Source: Actinoplanes sichuanensis (GTDB lineage Bacteria > Actinomycetota > Actinomycetes > Mycobacteriales > Micromonosporaceae). Taken from it: a DNA stretch of 64,000 bases. Below the pieces are notes generated by a model that was not told the origin of the DNA, did no database searches, and saw nothing but the letters and a program-made list of their open reading frames with translations. This document shows positions 34,596 through 43,010 of the stretch, one piece after another; the stretch's first letter is position 1; the number at the start of each line of letters is the position of its first letter. The stretch covers positions 3,658,001 to 3,722,000 of the forward strand of contig NZ_AP028461.1 of assembly GCF_033097365.1 (NCBI RefSeq), read 5' to 3'. The position numbers were made by a program, and so were the translations under genes.

Positions 34596-35336
34596 TCACC
34601 TCGCCAACAGGGCGGTCGCGACGGCCGTGGTGAACCCGACGATGATCCAGCGCAGCACCTTGGCCGGCAGTCGGCGTGCCACGCGGGCGCCGACGTAGCC
34701 GCCGATCATCGTGGCCGGGGCCAGCACGGCGACGAACGCCCAGTCGACCGGCCCGAAGATGCTGTAGATCAGCACCGTGGTGGTGCCGACGACAGCGCTG
34801 AACACGTTCTTCAATGCGCTCAGGCGACGCAGCGGCTCGTCCAGAACCAGGCCGAGGATGGCGATCAGCAGGATACCCATCGCCGCGTTGAAGTAGCCGC
34901 CGTACAGCCCGCAGCCGAAGACCGTCAGGTGGATCAGCGCCGGCCGGTTCGCCGGGTTGCCGGTCAGGTTACGCAGCCGATCCTGGAACGCCATCATCAG
35001 CGCTGCCGCCAGCAGCAGGAACGGCACCACGATGTCGAACACCTCGTGCGGCGTGACCAGCAGGATGCCGCTGCCGCACAGCGTGCCGGCGACGATCGCG
35101 GGCAGGATCGTGAGGATCCGCCGGCCCTGCCCGACCAGGTCCGGGCGCGACCCGACCGCACTCGCCGCGTAGCCGGGCGCCACCGAGAGAGCGTTCGTCA
35201 CGTTCGCCGCCACACCCGGCTGCCCGAGCGCGACCAACAGCGGGAACGTGATCAGTGAGCCACCACCGGCGATGGCGTTGACAGCGCCGGCGGTCAGTCC
35301 ACCGGCGAGCAGAGCGACCGCTTCCCCGGGACTCAC
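34596..35336 (-). CDS. TSUP-family (TauE/SafE) membrane transporter
   Basis: The 246-residue product has about eight membrane helices in two related halves, with the TSUP motifs GGLTAGAVNAIAGGGSLITFP near the start and GGYFNAAMGILLIAILGL and GGYVGARVARRLP in the second half. The family exports sulfite, sulfoacetate or related organosulfur anions. With the SsuD-like enzyme 7 kb away a sulfur link is tempting, but the genes are not adjacent. It is a single-gene unit with a 104-base gap upstream. Confidence 0.9.
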   Translation of the reverse strand: MSPGEAVALLAGGLTAGAVNAIAGGGSLITFPLLVALGQPGVAANVTNALSVAPGYAASAVGSRPDLVGQGRRILTILPAIVAGTLCGSGILLVTPHEVFDIVVPFLLLAAALMMAFQDRLRNLTGNPANRPALIHLTVFGCGLYGGYFNAAMGILLIAILGLVLDEPLRRLSALKNVFSAVVGTTTVLIYSIFGPVDWAFVAVLAPATMIGGYVGARVARRLPAKVLRWIIVGFTTAVATALLAR

Positions 35337-35440
35337 CAGGACAAGACCAAACCAGACGACATCACGGGGGTACGGTACGGGCGCCGCCGGCGCAGCCCGG
35401 CAACACCCGGCACCGCTCCCAGAACGGAGGACGCCCCCGC

Positions 35441-36448
35441 TCAGCCGGAGCCGTCGCGGGCATACTGCTCCGCGATCGCCGCGAACGCCGCCTTCGGCTC
35501 CCAGGGCAGCCCCGGATAGGTCTCACCGGAGGGCCCGTCGAGCACCTTGACGATGCCGAAGCTGGCCAGGTCGAGGTCGTCTCGTGGATCACCACCGGGC
35601 CGGTGCGGGTAGTCGTCGAGCGCGAACAGGTAGACGAACGCGCTGTCCACGCCCTCGCTGTCGAAGATCTCGAGCATCTCCCGGTGGTAGACGGCCTGCT
35701 CCTCCTCATCGCGTTGGTAAAGCCCGGAGATCCGCAGCGGCATCCGGGTGGCCGGGTCGTGCTCGACGATCTCCATGCTGCGTGGCGCCACGTCGCCGGA
35801 CCCGCGCCAGGTGGCGGTGCCGAAGCCGGTGATCGCCACCGGCTTGGCCTGGGCGGTGAGCCCGCGGACGGCTTCGCGGAACTGCCCGGCGACCTCGGCG
35901 TTGCGGATCAGCTCCAGCGTGACGATGTCGAACAGATCCCAATCGACGCCCTCGAACGGGATGGCCGCATAGGTGATCCGGCCGTGGAACCGCTCGCGAA
36001 CGGCGGCGACAGCCTCACGCAGGAACTCACCGAGTCGAACGCGGGCCTCGGCGACCCGCCCCGCGAACAGCTGGGCGAGGCGCTCCTCGAGGGTCTCGCC
36101 GTCGACGAAACCACGGTTCATCACGGTCAGCTCGACGCCCATGACGAGCACGACCTGGGCGCCGGCCGCGCGGAGCCGCTCGGCCCGGTCGGCGCAGTCC
36201 AGGAAGAGCGCCTGGATCTGGCCGGGGTCGAGGTCGATCGGATAGGGCGAGAACCACACCTCCAGCCCGAGATCGGCGGCGATGCGGGCGGCGGCCTCGA
36301 TCCGCCCGGCGTCGCCGCCGATCAGGTGGACGGCGTTGCAGTGCAGGTCATCGCGGATGATGGCGAGCTCGCGGCGGACCCTCTCGAGGTCGAGCGGCTC
36401 GATCGGGGACAGGAATCCGGTGTTGTAGGCGATGCCGTTGGCGCGCAT
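35441..36448 (-). CDS. TIM-barrel glycoside-hydrolase-like protein
   Basis: I take the ATG at 36448 (335 residues, MRANGIAYNTGFLSPI). The sequence alternates strands and helices in the way of a TIM barrel (VHLIGGDAGRIE, LEVWFSPYPIDLDPGQ, RITYAAIPFEGVDWDLFDIV, KPVAITGFGTATWRG, SAFVYLFALDDYPH). It has no signal peptide. It resembles cytosolic proteins loosely related to glycoside hydrolases, some labelled abortive-infection-like, but the family is not certain. It is divergent from a TetR gene across two palindromic operators, so it is very likely the repressed target. Confidence 0.72.
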   Translation of the reverse strand: MRANGIAYNTGFLSPIEPLDLERVRRELAIIRDDLHCNAVHLIGGDAGRIEAAARIAADLGLEVWFSPYPIDLDPGQIQALFLDCADRAERLRAAGAQVVLVMGVELTVMNRGFVDGETLEERLAQLFAGRVAEARVRLGEFLREAVAAVRERFHGRITYAAIPFEGVDWDLFDIVTLELIRNAEVAGQFREAVRGLTAQAKPVAITGFGTATWRGSGDVAPRSMEIVEHDPATRMPLRISGLYQRDEEEQAVYHREMLEIFDSEGVDSAFVYLFALDDYPHRPGGDPRDDLDLASFGIVKVLDGPSGETYPGLPWEPKAAFAAIAEQYARDGSG

Positions 36449-36469
36449 GCCGCAACCGTAACAGAAAAG

Positions 36470-36497
36470 TGCGTGCACGCAATTTTGCGTGGACGCA
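36470..36497. promoter_or_regulatory. Twin TetR operators
   Basis: TGCGTGCACGCA (36470-36481) is a perfect palindrome and TGCGTGGACGCA (36486-36497) repeats it with one mismatched central position, 16 bases centre to centre. They occupy the 72-base gap between the divergent TetR and TIM-barrel genes. Two dimers bound side by side would block both promoters. Confidence 0.7.
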
Positions 36498-36520
36498 GGA
36501 TTTCTGGCAGACTGTTGCCC

Positions 36521-37168
36521 ATGACGGGGTTGCGGGAGCGGAAGAAACAGGCCACCCGGGAGGCCTTGCAGGCGGCGGCGCTCCGGCTCGCGCTCGAGCA
36601 CGGGCCGGACAACGTCCGGGTCGAGGACATCGCCGGCGCCGCGGGCGTCTCACCCCGCACGTACAACAACTACTTCTCCAGCCAGAAACAGGCGATCGTC
36701 TCCGCCATCGCGGCCGACCGTGCGGACCGTCTCGCCGCCGCGGTGATCAGCCGACCAGCCGAGACCCGCCTGTCCGACGCGGTGATCGACGCCGTCGCGG
36801 CGTCGTATGTCGACCCCGGCGACCGTCCGGCCGGGGCGATGCTCATGATCGCGTCGAGCCCGGCACTGCGGTCCTGCTACGCCGACACCGCGACCATGAT
36901 GGAGGGGCCACTCGCCGGGGCCGTCCTCGCCCGGCACCCCGGAGCCGACCCGCTGGCCGCCCGCGTCCTGGCGGCGGCCGTCGCCGCCGCCGCGCGGATC
37001 GCGCTCCACCAGTGGTTGCAGGCCACGACCACGCCCACATCGATCCCCGGCTTCGTTGTGGTCGCCGGGTCGCTGCCAGACCTGGTCCGGGCCGCACTGA
37101 CCCCGCTCGCTCCCGCGCTGGACGCCATCGCCCCACCGCCCGACCCGAGCGACGCCGCCCTCCCGTAG
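36521..37168 (+). CDS. TetR-family regulator
   Basis: The 215-residue product starts MTGLRERKKQATREAL at the ATG at 36521. The helix-turn-helix (about 28-52) reads VEDIAGAAGVSPRTYNNYF, and the rest is a helical ligand domain. The gene is divergent from the TIM-barrel gene with twin palindromes in the gap, the standard autoregulated arrangement. The ligand is unknown. Downstream lies a long repeat array rather than a partner gene. Confidence 0.9.
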   Translation: MTGLRERKKQATREALQAAALRLALEHGPDNVRVEDIAGAAGVSPRTYNNYFSSQKQAIVSAIAADRADRLAAAVISRPAETRLSDAVIDAVAASYVDPGDRPAGAMLMIASSPALRSCYADTATMMEGPLAGAVLARHPGADPLAARVLAAAVAAAARIALHQWLQATTTPTSIPGFVVVAGSLPDLVRAALTPLAPALDAIAPPPDPSDAALP

Positions 37169-37630
37169 GTCGGCCCGTGCAGATCGGCCCTGTGCGGATA
37201 GGCCCGAGCAGATCGGCCCGCGCCACGCCGCCATCCCGCCAGCCGACACGCGGCCGCCCAGCAGAGCAGACTTGGCGGCGACGCCTCACCCGAAACAGCT
37301 CAGACCACGACGCCCTCACCCGGAACAGCCCGGCCGACCGCGGCACACCCTCAACAGGCTGGGTGGCGACGCCTCACCCGAAACAGCCCAGCCAACCGCG
37401 CCACACCCTAAACAGTCCAAGCCACGACGCCTTGCCCGAAACAGCTCGGCCGACCGCGTCTCACCCGGAACAGGCTGGATGGCGGCACCTCACGCGGATC
37501 AGGCCAAAACGGCGGTGCCTCACACGGGTCAAGCCAGGCGGCGGCGTCTCACGCGGATCAAGCCAGGCGGCGGCGCCTCACGCGGATCAAGCCAAACGGC
37601 GACGCCTCACGCGGATCAAGCCAGGCGGCG
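37169..37630. repeat. 29-30-bp tandem repeat array reaching into the M16 gene
   Basis: About 12 units spaced 29-30 bases apart carry a CTCAC core at 37285, 37315, 37373, 37460, 37489, 37519, 37548, 37577 and 37606, with degenerate cores between. The last four are almost identical (CTCACGCGGATCAAGCC then GGCGGCG). The array fills the gap between convergent genes and runs across the stop codon of the M16 gene at 37616, so the last codons of that gene (RRRRLA) come from repeat DNA. There are no spacers and no coding frame of its own. Confidence 0.85.
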
Positions 37631-39304
37631 GCGCCGGGAGCGGATGCGGCTTGTGGCGATCACCGCGCCGCCGACGAGCAGGAGGGCCAGTAGCGCTAGC
37701 TGCGCGTCTTCGCCGTATCGGTCGCCGGTCATCTCGACGACGCGCGAGACGACGCCGAGGCCGAAGATCGCGGCCAGCACGTAACTGGCCCGGATCCGGC
37801 GTGCCTCCAGCTTCTCGGCGCGGGTGGGTGGGGGCTGCGGGCGCGGTTCGTCCGACGGTGGCACCGGGATCCGGTCCGGGCGGCGGGCCGGCTGGTCGAC
37901 CCGCAGGCCGGCCGGGGTGCGGGCGTCCAGGAGGGCCACCGCCTGGTGACCGTTGCGGAACAGGGTCGGCTCGACCCGCACCATGATCCCGTCGTGCCCG
38001 ACGAACAGGCGGGCGCCGTCCGGCCAGGCCCGCACGATCGAGCAGGCGTCGAACCGTACCGTCAGATGATCGTCTCCCCCGACCACCGTGACGCCGTCGT
38101 CGCCGACGATGAGATGCGCGTCGCGGCCCGTATGGGCGGCGTGCACCGTCCCGATGACCACCTGCTCGGACAGCTGCGGCGCCGGCTGGAAGCCGGCCCA
38201 CCGGGCGTCTACGCCCTCCGGTGCCATCAGCAGGCCGCTCCCCCGGGCCATCCCGGCGACCGCCGCCACGTCACCCACGGTGACCGCCATGATCGCGGCG
38301 ATCTCGTCCTCGACCTGCCGTACCGGCCGCCCGGCGAGCAGGCCGGCCGCCTCGGCGGCGATCCGGTTGCCCTGCTGGTCGGCGTTCCACAGGGTCTCGC
38401 CGCGCTGCCGGAGCACGACGGCCAGGTCGGCCTGGTCGATCCGGCCGACCTGCATCGTCGAGAGCACGTCGACCAGGCCGCCGAAGACCGCCTCCTGCTT
38501 CTCCGGCAGGGCGTCGGCGACCGCGACCACCATCGCCGCGTCGGCACCGATCTCCCGGTACGAGCTGCCGGCCGTGTAGGACAGCCCGGCCTCCTGCCGC
38601 AGCGCCCGGTACATCTCGCGCTCCAGCAGGTCGGCGAAGACCTGGGAGGCGGGGTGCCGGGGCACCATGGCGTTCCAGGCGACCACCCCGGGCGGACCGG
38701 GAAAGAACGCGGGGGTGACCGGCAGCGCGCTGGACGGCACGGGCAGGGGCTCGCGCCGACCGCCCGGCAGGGGCAGTCGCAGCCCGGCCGGCACGTGGTC
38801 ACCGGCGATCCAGAGCACCGCGTTGTCGCGGGTGAAGTAGCGGGCCGCCCAGGCGCGCAGCTCGTCGGCGGTGATCGCGGGCAGGCCGAACTCCGGGTAG
38901 GAGGACACGCCGTAGTCGCGGGCGCCGTGCCGCCACAGTGGCATCGCGTCCAGTGCTCCGTCGCCGCGGCCGTTCGCCTCGGTCCGCAGGAGTTCCTTCT
39001 CCACGTCGAGGCGGTGTGTCGGCAGGTTCTGCAGTGACGCGCAGACGCCGGTCAGGAACCGGGCCACGTCGTCCGGTGAGCCCTGCATGTGAAACGAGGT
39101 GTGCTCGACCCCGGTGGTTCCGTTGAAGTGGTAGTCGCTCAGCCCGAGCGGATACAGCACCAGGTGTTCGAGCAGGTGGGTGATGCCGTGCCGGGCCAGC
39201 GGCTCGTCGGCGAACCCGACCCGGAAGACCAGGCCGGCCCGCATCAGGCCGGGGGCCGGGCTGAGCAGCACCGGAACACCGTCGAGTTTCCCCTGGGCGA
39301 TCAT
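37616..39304 (-). CDS. M16-family zinc peptidase-like protein with C-terminal membrane anchor
   Basis: The ATG at 39304 overlaps the upstream gene's TGA (ATGA); the protein is 562 residues. The inverted zinc motif HLLEH (43-47) and a downstream glutamate in EKELLRTE (about 102-109) mark an active M16 domain, followed by the inactive M16 half (to about 400). A segment of about 75 residues rich in short strands (HLIVGDDGVTVV, RLFVGHDGIMVRV), a Pro-rich linker and two membrane helices (about 508-525 and 535-552) end the protein. Most M16 peptidases are soluble or paired, so this membrane-anchored form is unusual. The C-terminal RSRRRRLA is encoded by the adjoining repeat array. Confidence 0.85.
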   Translation of the reverse strand: MIAQGKLDGVPVLLSPAPGLMRAGLVFRVGFADEPLARHGITHLLEHLVLYPLGLSDYHFNGTTGVEHTSFHMQGSPDDVARFLTGVCASLQNLPTHRLDVEKELLRTEANGRGDGALDAMPLWRHGARDYGVSSYPEFGLPAITADELRAWAARYFTRDNAVLWIAGDHVPAGLRLPLPGGRREPLPVPSSALPVTPAFFPGPPGVVAWNAMVPRHPASQVFADLLEREMYRALRQEAGLSYTAGSSYREIGADAAMVVAVADALPEKQEAVFGGLVDVLSTMQVGRIDQADLAVVLRQRGETLWNADQQGNRIAAEAAGLLAGRPVRQVEDEIAAIMAVTVGDVAAVAGMARGSGLLMAPEGVDARWAGFQPAPQLSEQVVIGTVHAAHTGRDAHLIVGDDGVTVVGGDDHLTVRFDACSIVRAWPDGARLFVGHDGIMVRVEPTLFRNGHQAVALLDARTPAGLRVDQPARRPDRIPVPPSDEPRPQPPPTRAEKLEARRIRASYVLAAIFGLGVVSRVVEMTGDRYGEDAQLALLALLLVGGAVIATSRIRSRRRRLA

Positions 39305-40263
39305 CGGCGTCCTCCGGTGAGTGCCGACGCCGACCGGCGGCGGTGGCGACGGATCACCGCGAGTTCGTCGTGCCCGTCGTAGTAGTACCAGGGCCATCGG
39401 CTGGCCATCGGGCCGAGCATCGCGAACACCCGGGCCGCCGGCTCCTGGTCGCTCATCTCGGCGAACACCATGGCGAAGGTGCTGGCCACCGAGACCCAGC
39501 CGGGGTCGCGGCGGAAGTCGGCGTGCCAGATCGAGCGGTTGGCGGCCTCGTACAGGGTGTCGCGGGCACCCGTCAGGTGGGCGGCGGCCGCCTTCTCGTG
39601 TTCGCCGCCGAGGTCCAGCCACTGTTCGACATGCACCTCGGCGACGAGTGCGCCCTGGTGTGCTCCGGGTGGGGCCGCCATCATCACCTCGCGGGCGAAG
39701 GCGTGCGCCTGCGGCCAGCTGCCGCCCCACTTGGGGAGGAGGCTGTTCAGGTACTGCCGCTGCCCGTTCACGTGGTGCGGGTCGGCGGCGGCCATCCGGT
39801 CATAGCGGCGGCGTTCCTCGGCGGGTTCCATCTGAAGGCCGCGGGCGGTGGTCAGCCGGGCCGACCAGATCGCCGGGTCGTACGGTGCTCGTGCCGCCCC
39901 GTCGATCAGGACCGCCTCGGCCCGTCGCAGCCAGGCGTGGAACTGTTCGAACTGGGCGGCGCTGACGTGTTCGGCCCGCAGCGAGCTGCGGATCTTCCAT
40001 CCGATGTCGGTCAGGTGCATGCCGAGCAGGGCCGACGCGGTGCTGTCCCAGGGGTCGGCCTGGAGCAGATGGCGCAGCCACTCCTCGAGGCCCGGTTTCT
40101 CGGCCGCGTACCGCAGGAACATGGATCGTCCGCTCAGCGGGACGGCGTCGAGCACGGCCCGGCAGCTCGCCCAGTCGCGGCGATCGATCGCCGCGTCCAG
40201 CACACCGAACTCCGGGTAGGCCGCCGGTTCCAGCAGCACTTCGTCGTCAGACCTGTCGAACAC
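39301..40263 (-). CDS. DUF4034-like helical repeat protein
   Basis: The 320-residue soluble protein is mostly helical, with TPR-like pacing (CRAVLDAVPLSGRSMFLRYAA, WSARLTTARGLQMEPAEERRRYDRMAAADPHHVNGQRQYLNSLLPKWGGSW written here in parts as WSARLTTARG and QYLNSLLPKWGGSW). It resembles actinomycete DUF4034 proteins of unknown role. It is the first gene of a two-gene unit with the M16 peptidase through an ATGA overlap, so it may be a partner or regulator of that enzyme. This link is inferred from position. Confidence 0.7.
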   Translation of the reverse strand: MFDRSDDEVLLEPAAYPEFGVLDAAIDRRDWASCRAVLDAVPLSGRSMFLRYAAEKPGLEEWLRHLLQADPWDSTASALLGMHLTDIGWKIRSSLRAEHVSAAQFEQFHAWLRRAEAVLIDGAARAPYDPAIWSARLTTARGLQMEPAEERRRYDRMAAADPHHVNGQRQYLNSLLPKWGGSWPQAHAFAREVMMAAPPGAHQGALVAEVHVEQWLDLGGEHEKAAAAHLTGARDTLYEAANRSIWHADFRRDPGWVSVASTFAMVFAEMSDQEPAARVFAMLGPMASRWPWYYYDGHDELAVIRRHRRRSASALTGGRR

Positions 40264-40323
40264 CCCGCCATGTTCCGCACGCCCGGTTGCAACCCGGTTG
40301 CCGAGCGGCTGCCGCCGGGGTGC

Positions 40324-40776
40324 TCAGTCCGCGTGGCCCTTCGGGGCGGGGCGGATGGATTCGCGGATGCGGTCGCAGATCTGGGTGAGGTTGGCGCCGA
40401 TCACCGGGCGGGTCCGCCAGCGGCGCAGGCCCCGGCGGACGGCGTAGAAGTAGCCGGGTGGCACCTCGATGCCTGCCACGCCGGTCGCGCCGGCACCCGA
40501 GTAGCCGACCCGCCAGCCCGGCCAGCGGGCTTCGGCGACCTCGCGGACGGTGGCGATGCGGGCGGTGTCGCGCCTGGTCAGCTGGTGCATGAGGCCGTCC
40601 AGGTCGGCGGCGACGAGGCAGGGCTCGTCGAGTTCCCAGTGCACGGCCCAGTAGTGGCCGGCCGGGACGCGCAGGTCGGGTCGGACGGTCCGGGGCTGGG
40701 TGGCGCGGTCGATCTGCCAGCCGGGGTAGCGGCGCTCGACGGCCAGCTGGGCGCGGAAGTCTTCGTCAGGAGTCAA
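40324..40776 (-). CDS. Hypothetical protein with an internal duplication
   Basis: The 150-residue product starts with TTG at 40776, inside the 3' end of the upstream gene (11-base overlap). It contains two similar halves: RYPGWQIDRA...VPAGHYWAVHWEL...DLDGLMHQL (about 15-65) and RWPGWRVGYS...VPPGYFYAVRRGL...NLTQICDRI (about 83-140). It probably arose by duplication of a domain of about 65 residues. I do not recognise the family. It is cytosolic and co-transcribed with the Cys-containing small gene before it. Confidence 0.7.
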   Translation of the reverse strand: MTPDEDFRAQLAVERRYPGWQIDRATQPRTVRPDLRVPAGHYWAVHWELDEPCLVAADLDGLMHQLTRRDTARIATVREVAEARWPGWRVGYSGAGATGVAGIEVPPGYFYAVRRGLRRWRTRPVIGANLTQICDRIRESIRPAPKGHAD

Positions 40777-40996
40777 GTCGGGCCCATTTCAGGAACCGGT
40801 CGAACAGTGCCGCGGGGGGCTCGTTGCGCAGGGGTCCGGCGGCGTGCTCCAGTTCGGTCCAGAGACGCATGCTGAGCTGCACCGGGTCGCGGCTGTCGTC
40901 CAGCAGATGCGTTCGGGCCGGGTCGCACGGCCACGGCTTCTCGCAGGCCACACAGTCGTAGGTGGCCTGGTCCGGTTGATGACCGGCGCCGTTCAA
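40766..40996 (-). CDS. Small CxxC-containing hypothetical protein
   Basis: A TTG at 40996 sits six bases after AGGAGA and gives 76 residues; longer forms from GTG or ATG further upstream lack a ribosome site. The N-terminal YDCVACEKPWPC has three cysteines that could bind metal, and the rest is a helical segment ending FDRFLKWARLDS. Short proteins like this are common next to Scr1/DUF397 genes in actinomycetes. It is divergent from the Scr1-type regulator at 41228 and overlaps the gene at 40324. Confidence 0.65.
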   Translation of the reverse strand: MNGAGHQPDQATYDCVACEKPWPCDPARTHLLDDSRDPVQLSMRLWTELEHAAGPLRNEPPAALFDRFLKWARLDS

Positions 40997-41227
40997 AGGT
41001 CTCTCCTGTGCCACATGTCGGTCCCCATCGGGTCGGGTTCGCCGGGGTGTCGTTGAGTCCAGAGTGGCTCTACCAACAGAGAGCGTCAATCTTATGCCGT
41101 AACTTTTTGGTTCCCGAACGGGTGATGCTGAAATGCGGATCTCTTTCGGATGAAACCATTGCTGTACGCCGCACATCGGACGAAGATGGCCGACGATCAC
41201 CCTCTTGAGTCGATGGAGGACAGCAGC

Positions 41228-42085
41228 ATGCCGCGACCCATTGGCCCCACGATCCCCCGTTGGCAGTTGGGTGAGCAGATGTCACAGCTGCGTGGCGCCG
41301 CCCGCAAGTCGCAGCAGGACGCCTCGGGCCGACTGGGTTGCTCGGTCAGCAAGATCCAGAAGATCGAGGGCGGCGAGGTCGGCATGAAGCAGGCCGAGCT
41401 GGAGGCCCTTCTCGAGTTGTACGGCGTACCCGAGCCGTTGCGTGTCCAGCTCCTCGAACTGCGCCGCCTCGGCGCCCAGCGCGGCTGGTGGTCCAAGTAC
41501 GGCGCGGTGTCCGCCCCGTTCGCCACGTTCCTGGGCCTGGAGTCGGCCGCCACGAAGATCCGGATCTTCGAGCCGCTGATGGTGCACGGCCTGCTGCAGA
41601 CAAAGGAGTATGCGCACGCGCTGACCGAGGCGAACCACCCCGCCATGCCGGACACCGAGATCGACCGTCAGGTGCAGATCCGCCTGGAGCGCCAGGAGCG
41701 GGTCTTCGACGAGGATCCCCCGGAGGTGTGGGTGATCGTGGACGAGGCCGTGCTGCACCGGCACGTCGGTAGCCCCGAGGTGATGGCCCGGCAGCTCGAT
41801 CATCTGCTGCGGTTGCCCAAACAGGTGACCGTCCAAGTAGTTCCGTTCACCAACGGTGGACATCCCGGATCGCTCGGTTCGCTCACGCTGTTCGAGTTCG
41901 CGGAAGAGCTGCACACTCCCGTCGCCTACGTCGAATCACAGGCCGGAAACCTGTACCTCGAACGGGAAGAGGATCTGGCACGGAGTAATCTTTCGCTGAA
42001 TCACATCACCGCAGCGGCACTCAGCAAGCAGCAGTCCCGCGAACTGATTGCTGCCGCCGTCCGCAGTTTTGAGCAGCAGCAGTAG
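41228..42085 (+). CDS. Scr1-type helix-turn-helix regulator with DUF5753
   Basis: The ATG at 41228 follows GGAGGA by seven bases and gives 285 residues. An XRE helix-turn-helix (about 15-65, EQMSQLRGAARKSQQDASG then LGCSVSKIQKIEGGEV) leads to a DUF5753 domain with EPLMVHGLLQTKEYAHAL and VIVDEAVLHRHVG. In Streptomyces and relatives these regulators pair with a DUF397 protein and act in antitoxin-like development control. The DUF397 gene follows nine bases later. The pair is widespread in this group, often in many copies. Confidence 0.93.
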   Translation: MPRPIGPTIPRWQLGEQMSQLRGAARKSQQDASGRLGCSVSKIQKIEGGEVGMKQAELEALLELYGVPEPLRVQLLELRRLGAQRGWWSKYGAVSAPFATFLGLESAATKIRIFEPLMVHGLLQTKEYAHALTEANHPAMPDTEIDRQVQIRLERQERVFDEDPPEVWVIVDEAVLHRHVGSPEVMARQLDHLLRLPKQVTVQVVPFTNGGHPGSLGSLTLFEFAEELHTPVAYVESQAGNLYLEREEDLARSNLSLNHITAAALSKQQSRELIAAAVRSFEQQQ

Positions 42086-42093
42086 GAGCTTTC

Positions 42094-42312
42094 ATGGACA
42101 AGTACCGGGTCGACCTCGCCGACGCGGAGTGGCGCAAGTCCACCAAGTCTTCCGCGAATGGTGGCTGCGTCGAGTTCGCGCAGGTCGGAGGCTACGTCGC
42201 TATCCGCGACTCGCAGAACCCGGACCGTGAACCCCTGATCTTCGACGCCAACGAGTGGGACTGTTTCCTCGACGGCGCCGGAAAGGGCGAGTTCCCGGTT
42301 CCGACCGCCTGA
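42094..42312 (+). CDS. DUF397 protein, partner of the Scr1-type regulator
   Basis: The 72-residue protein reads WRKSTKSSANGGCVEFAQVGG and later AIRDSQNPDREPLIFDANEWDCFLDG (given in two pieces), the full DUF397 pattern. TAGGAGC precedes the ATG. In known cases the product binds or is controlled by the adjacent DUF5753 regulator and influences morphology or antibiotic production. Here it is co-transcribed with that regulator. Confidence 0.93.
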   Translation: MDKYRVDLADAEWRKSTKSSANGGCVEFAQVGGYVAIRDSQNPDREPLIFDANEWDCFLDGAGKGEFPVPTA

Positions 42313-42326
42313 AATGCCTCACAGCA

Positions 42327-42361
42327 ACGGCCCGGTCACCCGAAAGGTATGACCGGGCCGT
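42327..42361. terminator. Strong bidirectional hairpin terminator
   Basis: ACGGCCCGGTCA and TGACCGGGCCGT form a perfect 12-pair stem with an 11-base loop in the gap between the convergent DUF397 and XRE genes. The stem has no long U tract, as usual in high-GC actinomycetes. Confidence 0.8.
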
Positions 42362-42414
42362 CGCCCATTTCAAGAAAGGAAACCCGAAAGTAACATCGGT
42401 ACTGAATGAGCACG

Positions 42415-42612
42415 TCAAGAACGGTCGGGCTGGAAGATCTCCTCGATGGCCAGGTCAAAGACGCCGGCCAGGGTGAAGGCCAGGGGAAGGCTCGGGTCGT
42501 ACTTACCGGTCTCGATGGCGTTGATCGCCTGCCGGGAGACGCCGCACCGCTCGGCCAGATCAGCCTGACTCCACCGGCGGGCCGCCCGCAGCTCGCGCAG
42601 CCTGTTCCTCAT
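42415..42612 (-). CDS. XRE-family small regulator
   Basis: The 65-residue protein is almost all helix-turn-helix (MRNRLRELRAARRWSQADLAE, written to 20: MRNRLRELRAARRWSQADLA, then RCGVSRQAINAIETGKYDPS). It is the standalone XRE type that ends in a short FDLAIEEIFQ helix. Its ATG overlaps the stop of the membrane-protein gene (ATGA). Such membrane-protein/XRE pairs are often autoregulated, and a large inverted repeat lies in the promoter of the pair. Confidence 0.9.
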   Translation of the reverse strand: MRNRLRELRAARRWSQADLAERCGVSRQAINAIETGKYDPSLPLAFTLAGVFDLAIEEIFQPDRS

Positions 42613-43001
42613 CGGTTGAACCGGGTCCGCAGGTCGGCGATCACCTGCCAGATCATCACCCCACCGATGATGATCAGTTGGGCCGTCTGATGGAGCGCGA
42701 CGACGCCGGTCGCGTCGAGCACGGTGGCCACCTGCAGCGCCACCAGGACCGCCGCGAACGCGACGGCCATGCTCTCCAGCTGGATCTTGCGAAGGTATTC
42801 GTCGGCTCGCCGGAAGGCCCGGAACAGCGCCCACGCGAGGCTCAGCGCGAACGCCGCGGTGACGACGATCCACCACACCTTCTGCGTGGACGTCTGGTCC
42901 GGGCTGCTGCCCAGCGCCAGGGCCACCAGGCCGCAGGCGAAAACCGGCACCCCATCCAGGGCGACCACCCGCCGGGCAGCCCGCTGTGTCTGATCCGTCA
43001 T
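42609..43001 (-). CDS. Four-helix membrane protein paired with an XRE regulator
   Basis: The product is 130 residues from the ATG at 43001; an in-frame ATG at 43028 has no better ribosome site. It has four predicted membrane helices (about 15-32, 43-61, 77-95 and 101-120) with little loop sequence, and ends DLRTRFNR. It resembles the small membrane proteins found in operons with YozG/DUF2178-type XRE regulators, whose role is unclear. Translational overlap with the XRE gene suggests that the membrane protein and regulator work as one unit. Confidence 0.78.
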   Translation of the reverse strand: MTDQTQRAARRVVALDGVPVFACGLVALALGSSPDQTSTQKVWWIVVTAAFALSLAWALFRAFRRADEYLRKIQLESMAVAFAAVLVALQVATVLDATGVVALHQTAQLIIIGGVMIWQVIADLRTRFNR

Positions 43002-43010
43002 GGCATAAAA

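Noticed and set aside
26889..35336. A sulfur-assimilation island linking SsuD, flavin reductase and the TSUP transporter
   Set aside because: The monooxygenase and reductase are coupled, but the transporter is 6-7 kb away with unrelated genes between, and no SsuABC genes are present.
33429..37630. Possible CRISPR arrays (28-bp and 29-30-bp repeats)
   Set aside because: The units follow each other directly without spacers, vary in sequence, and no cas genes are present.
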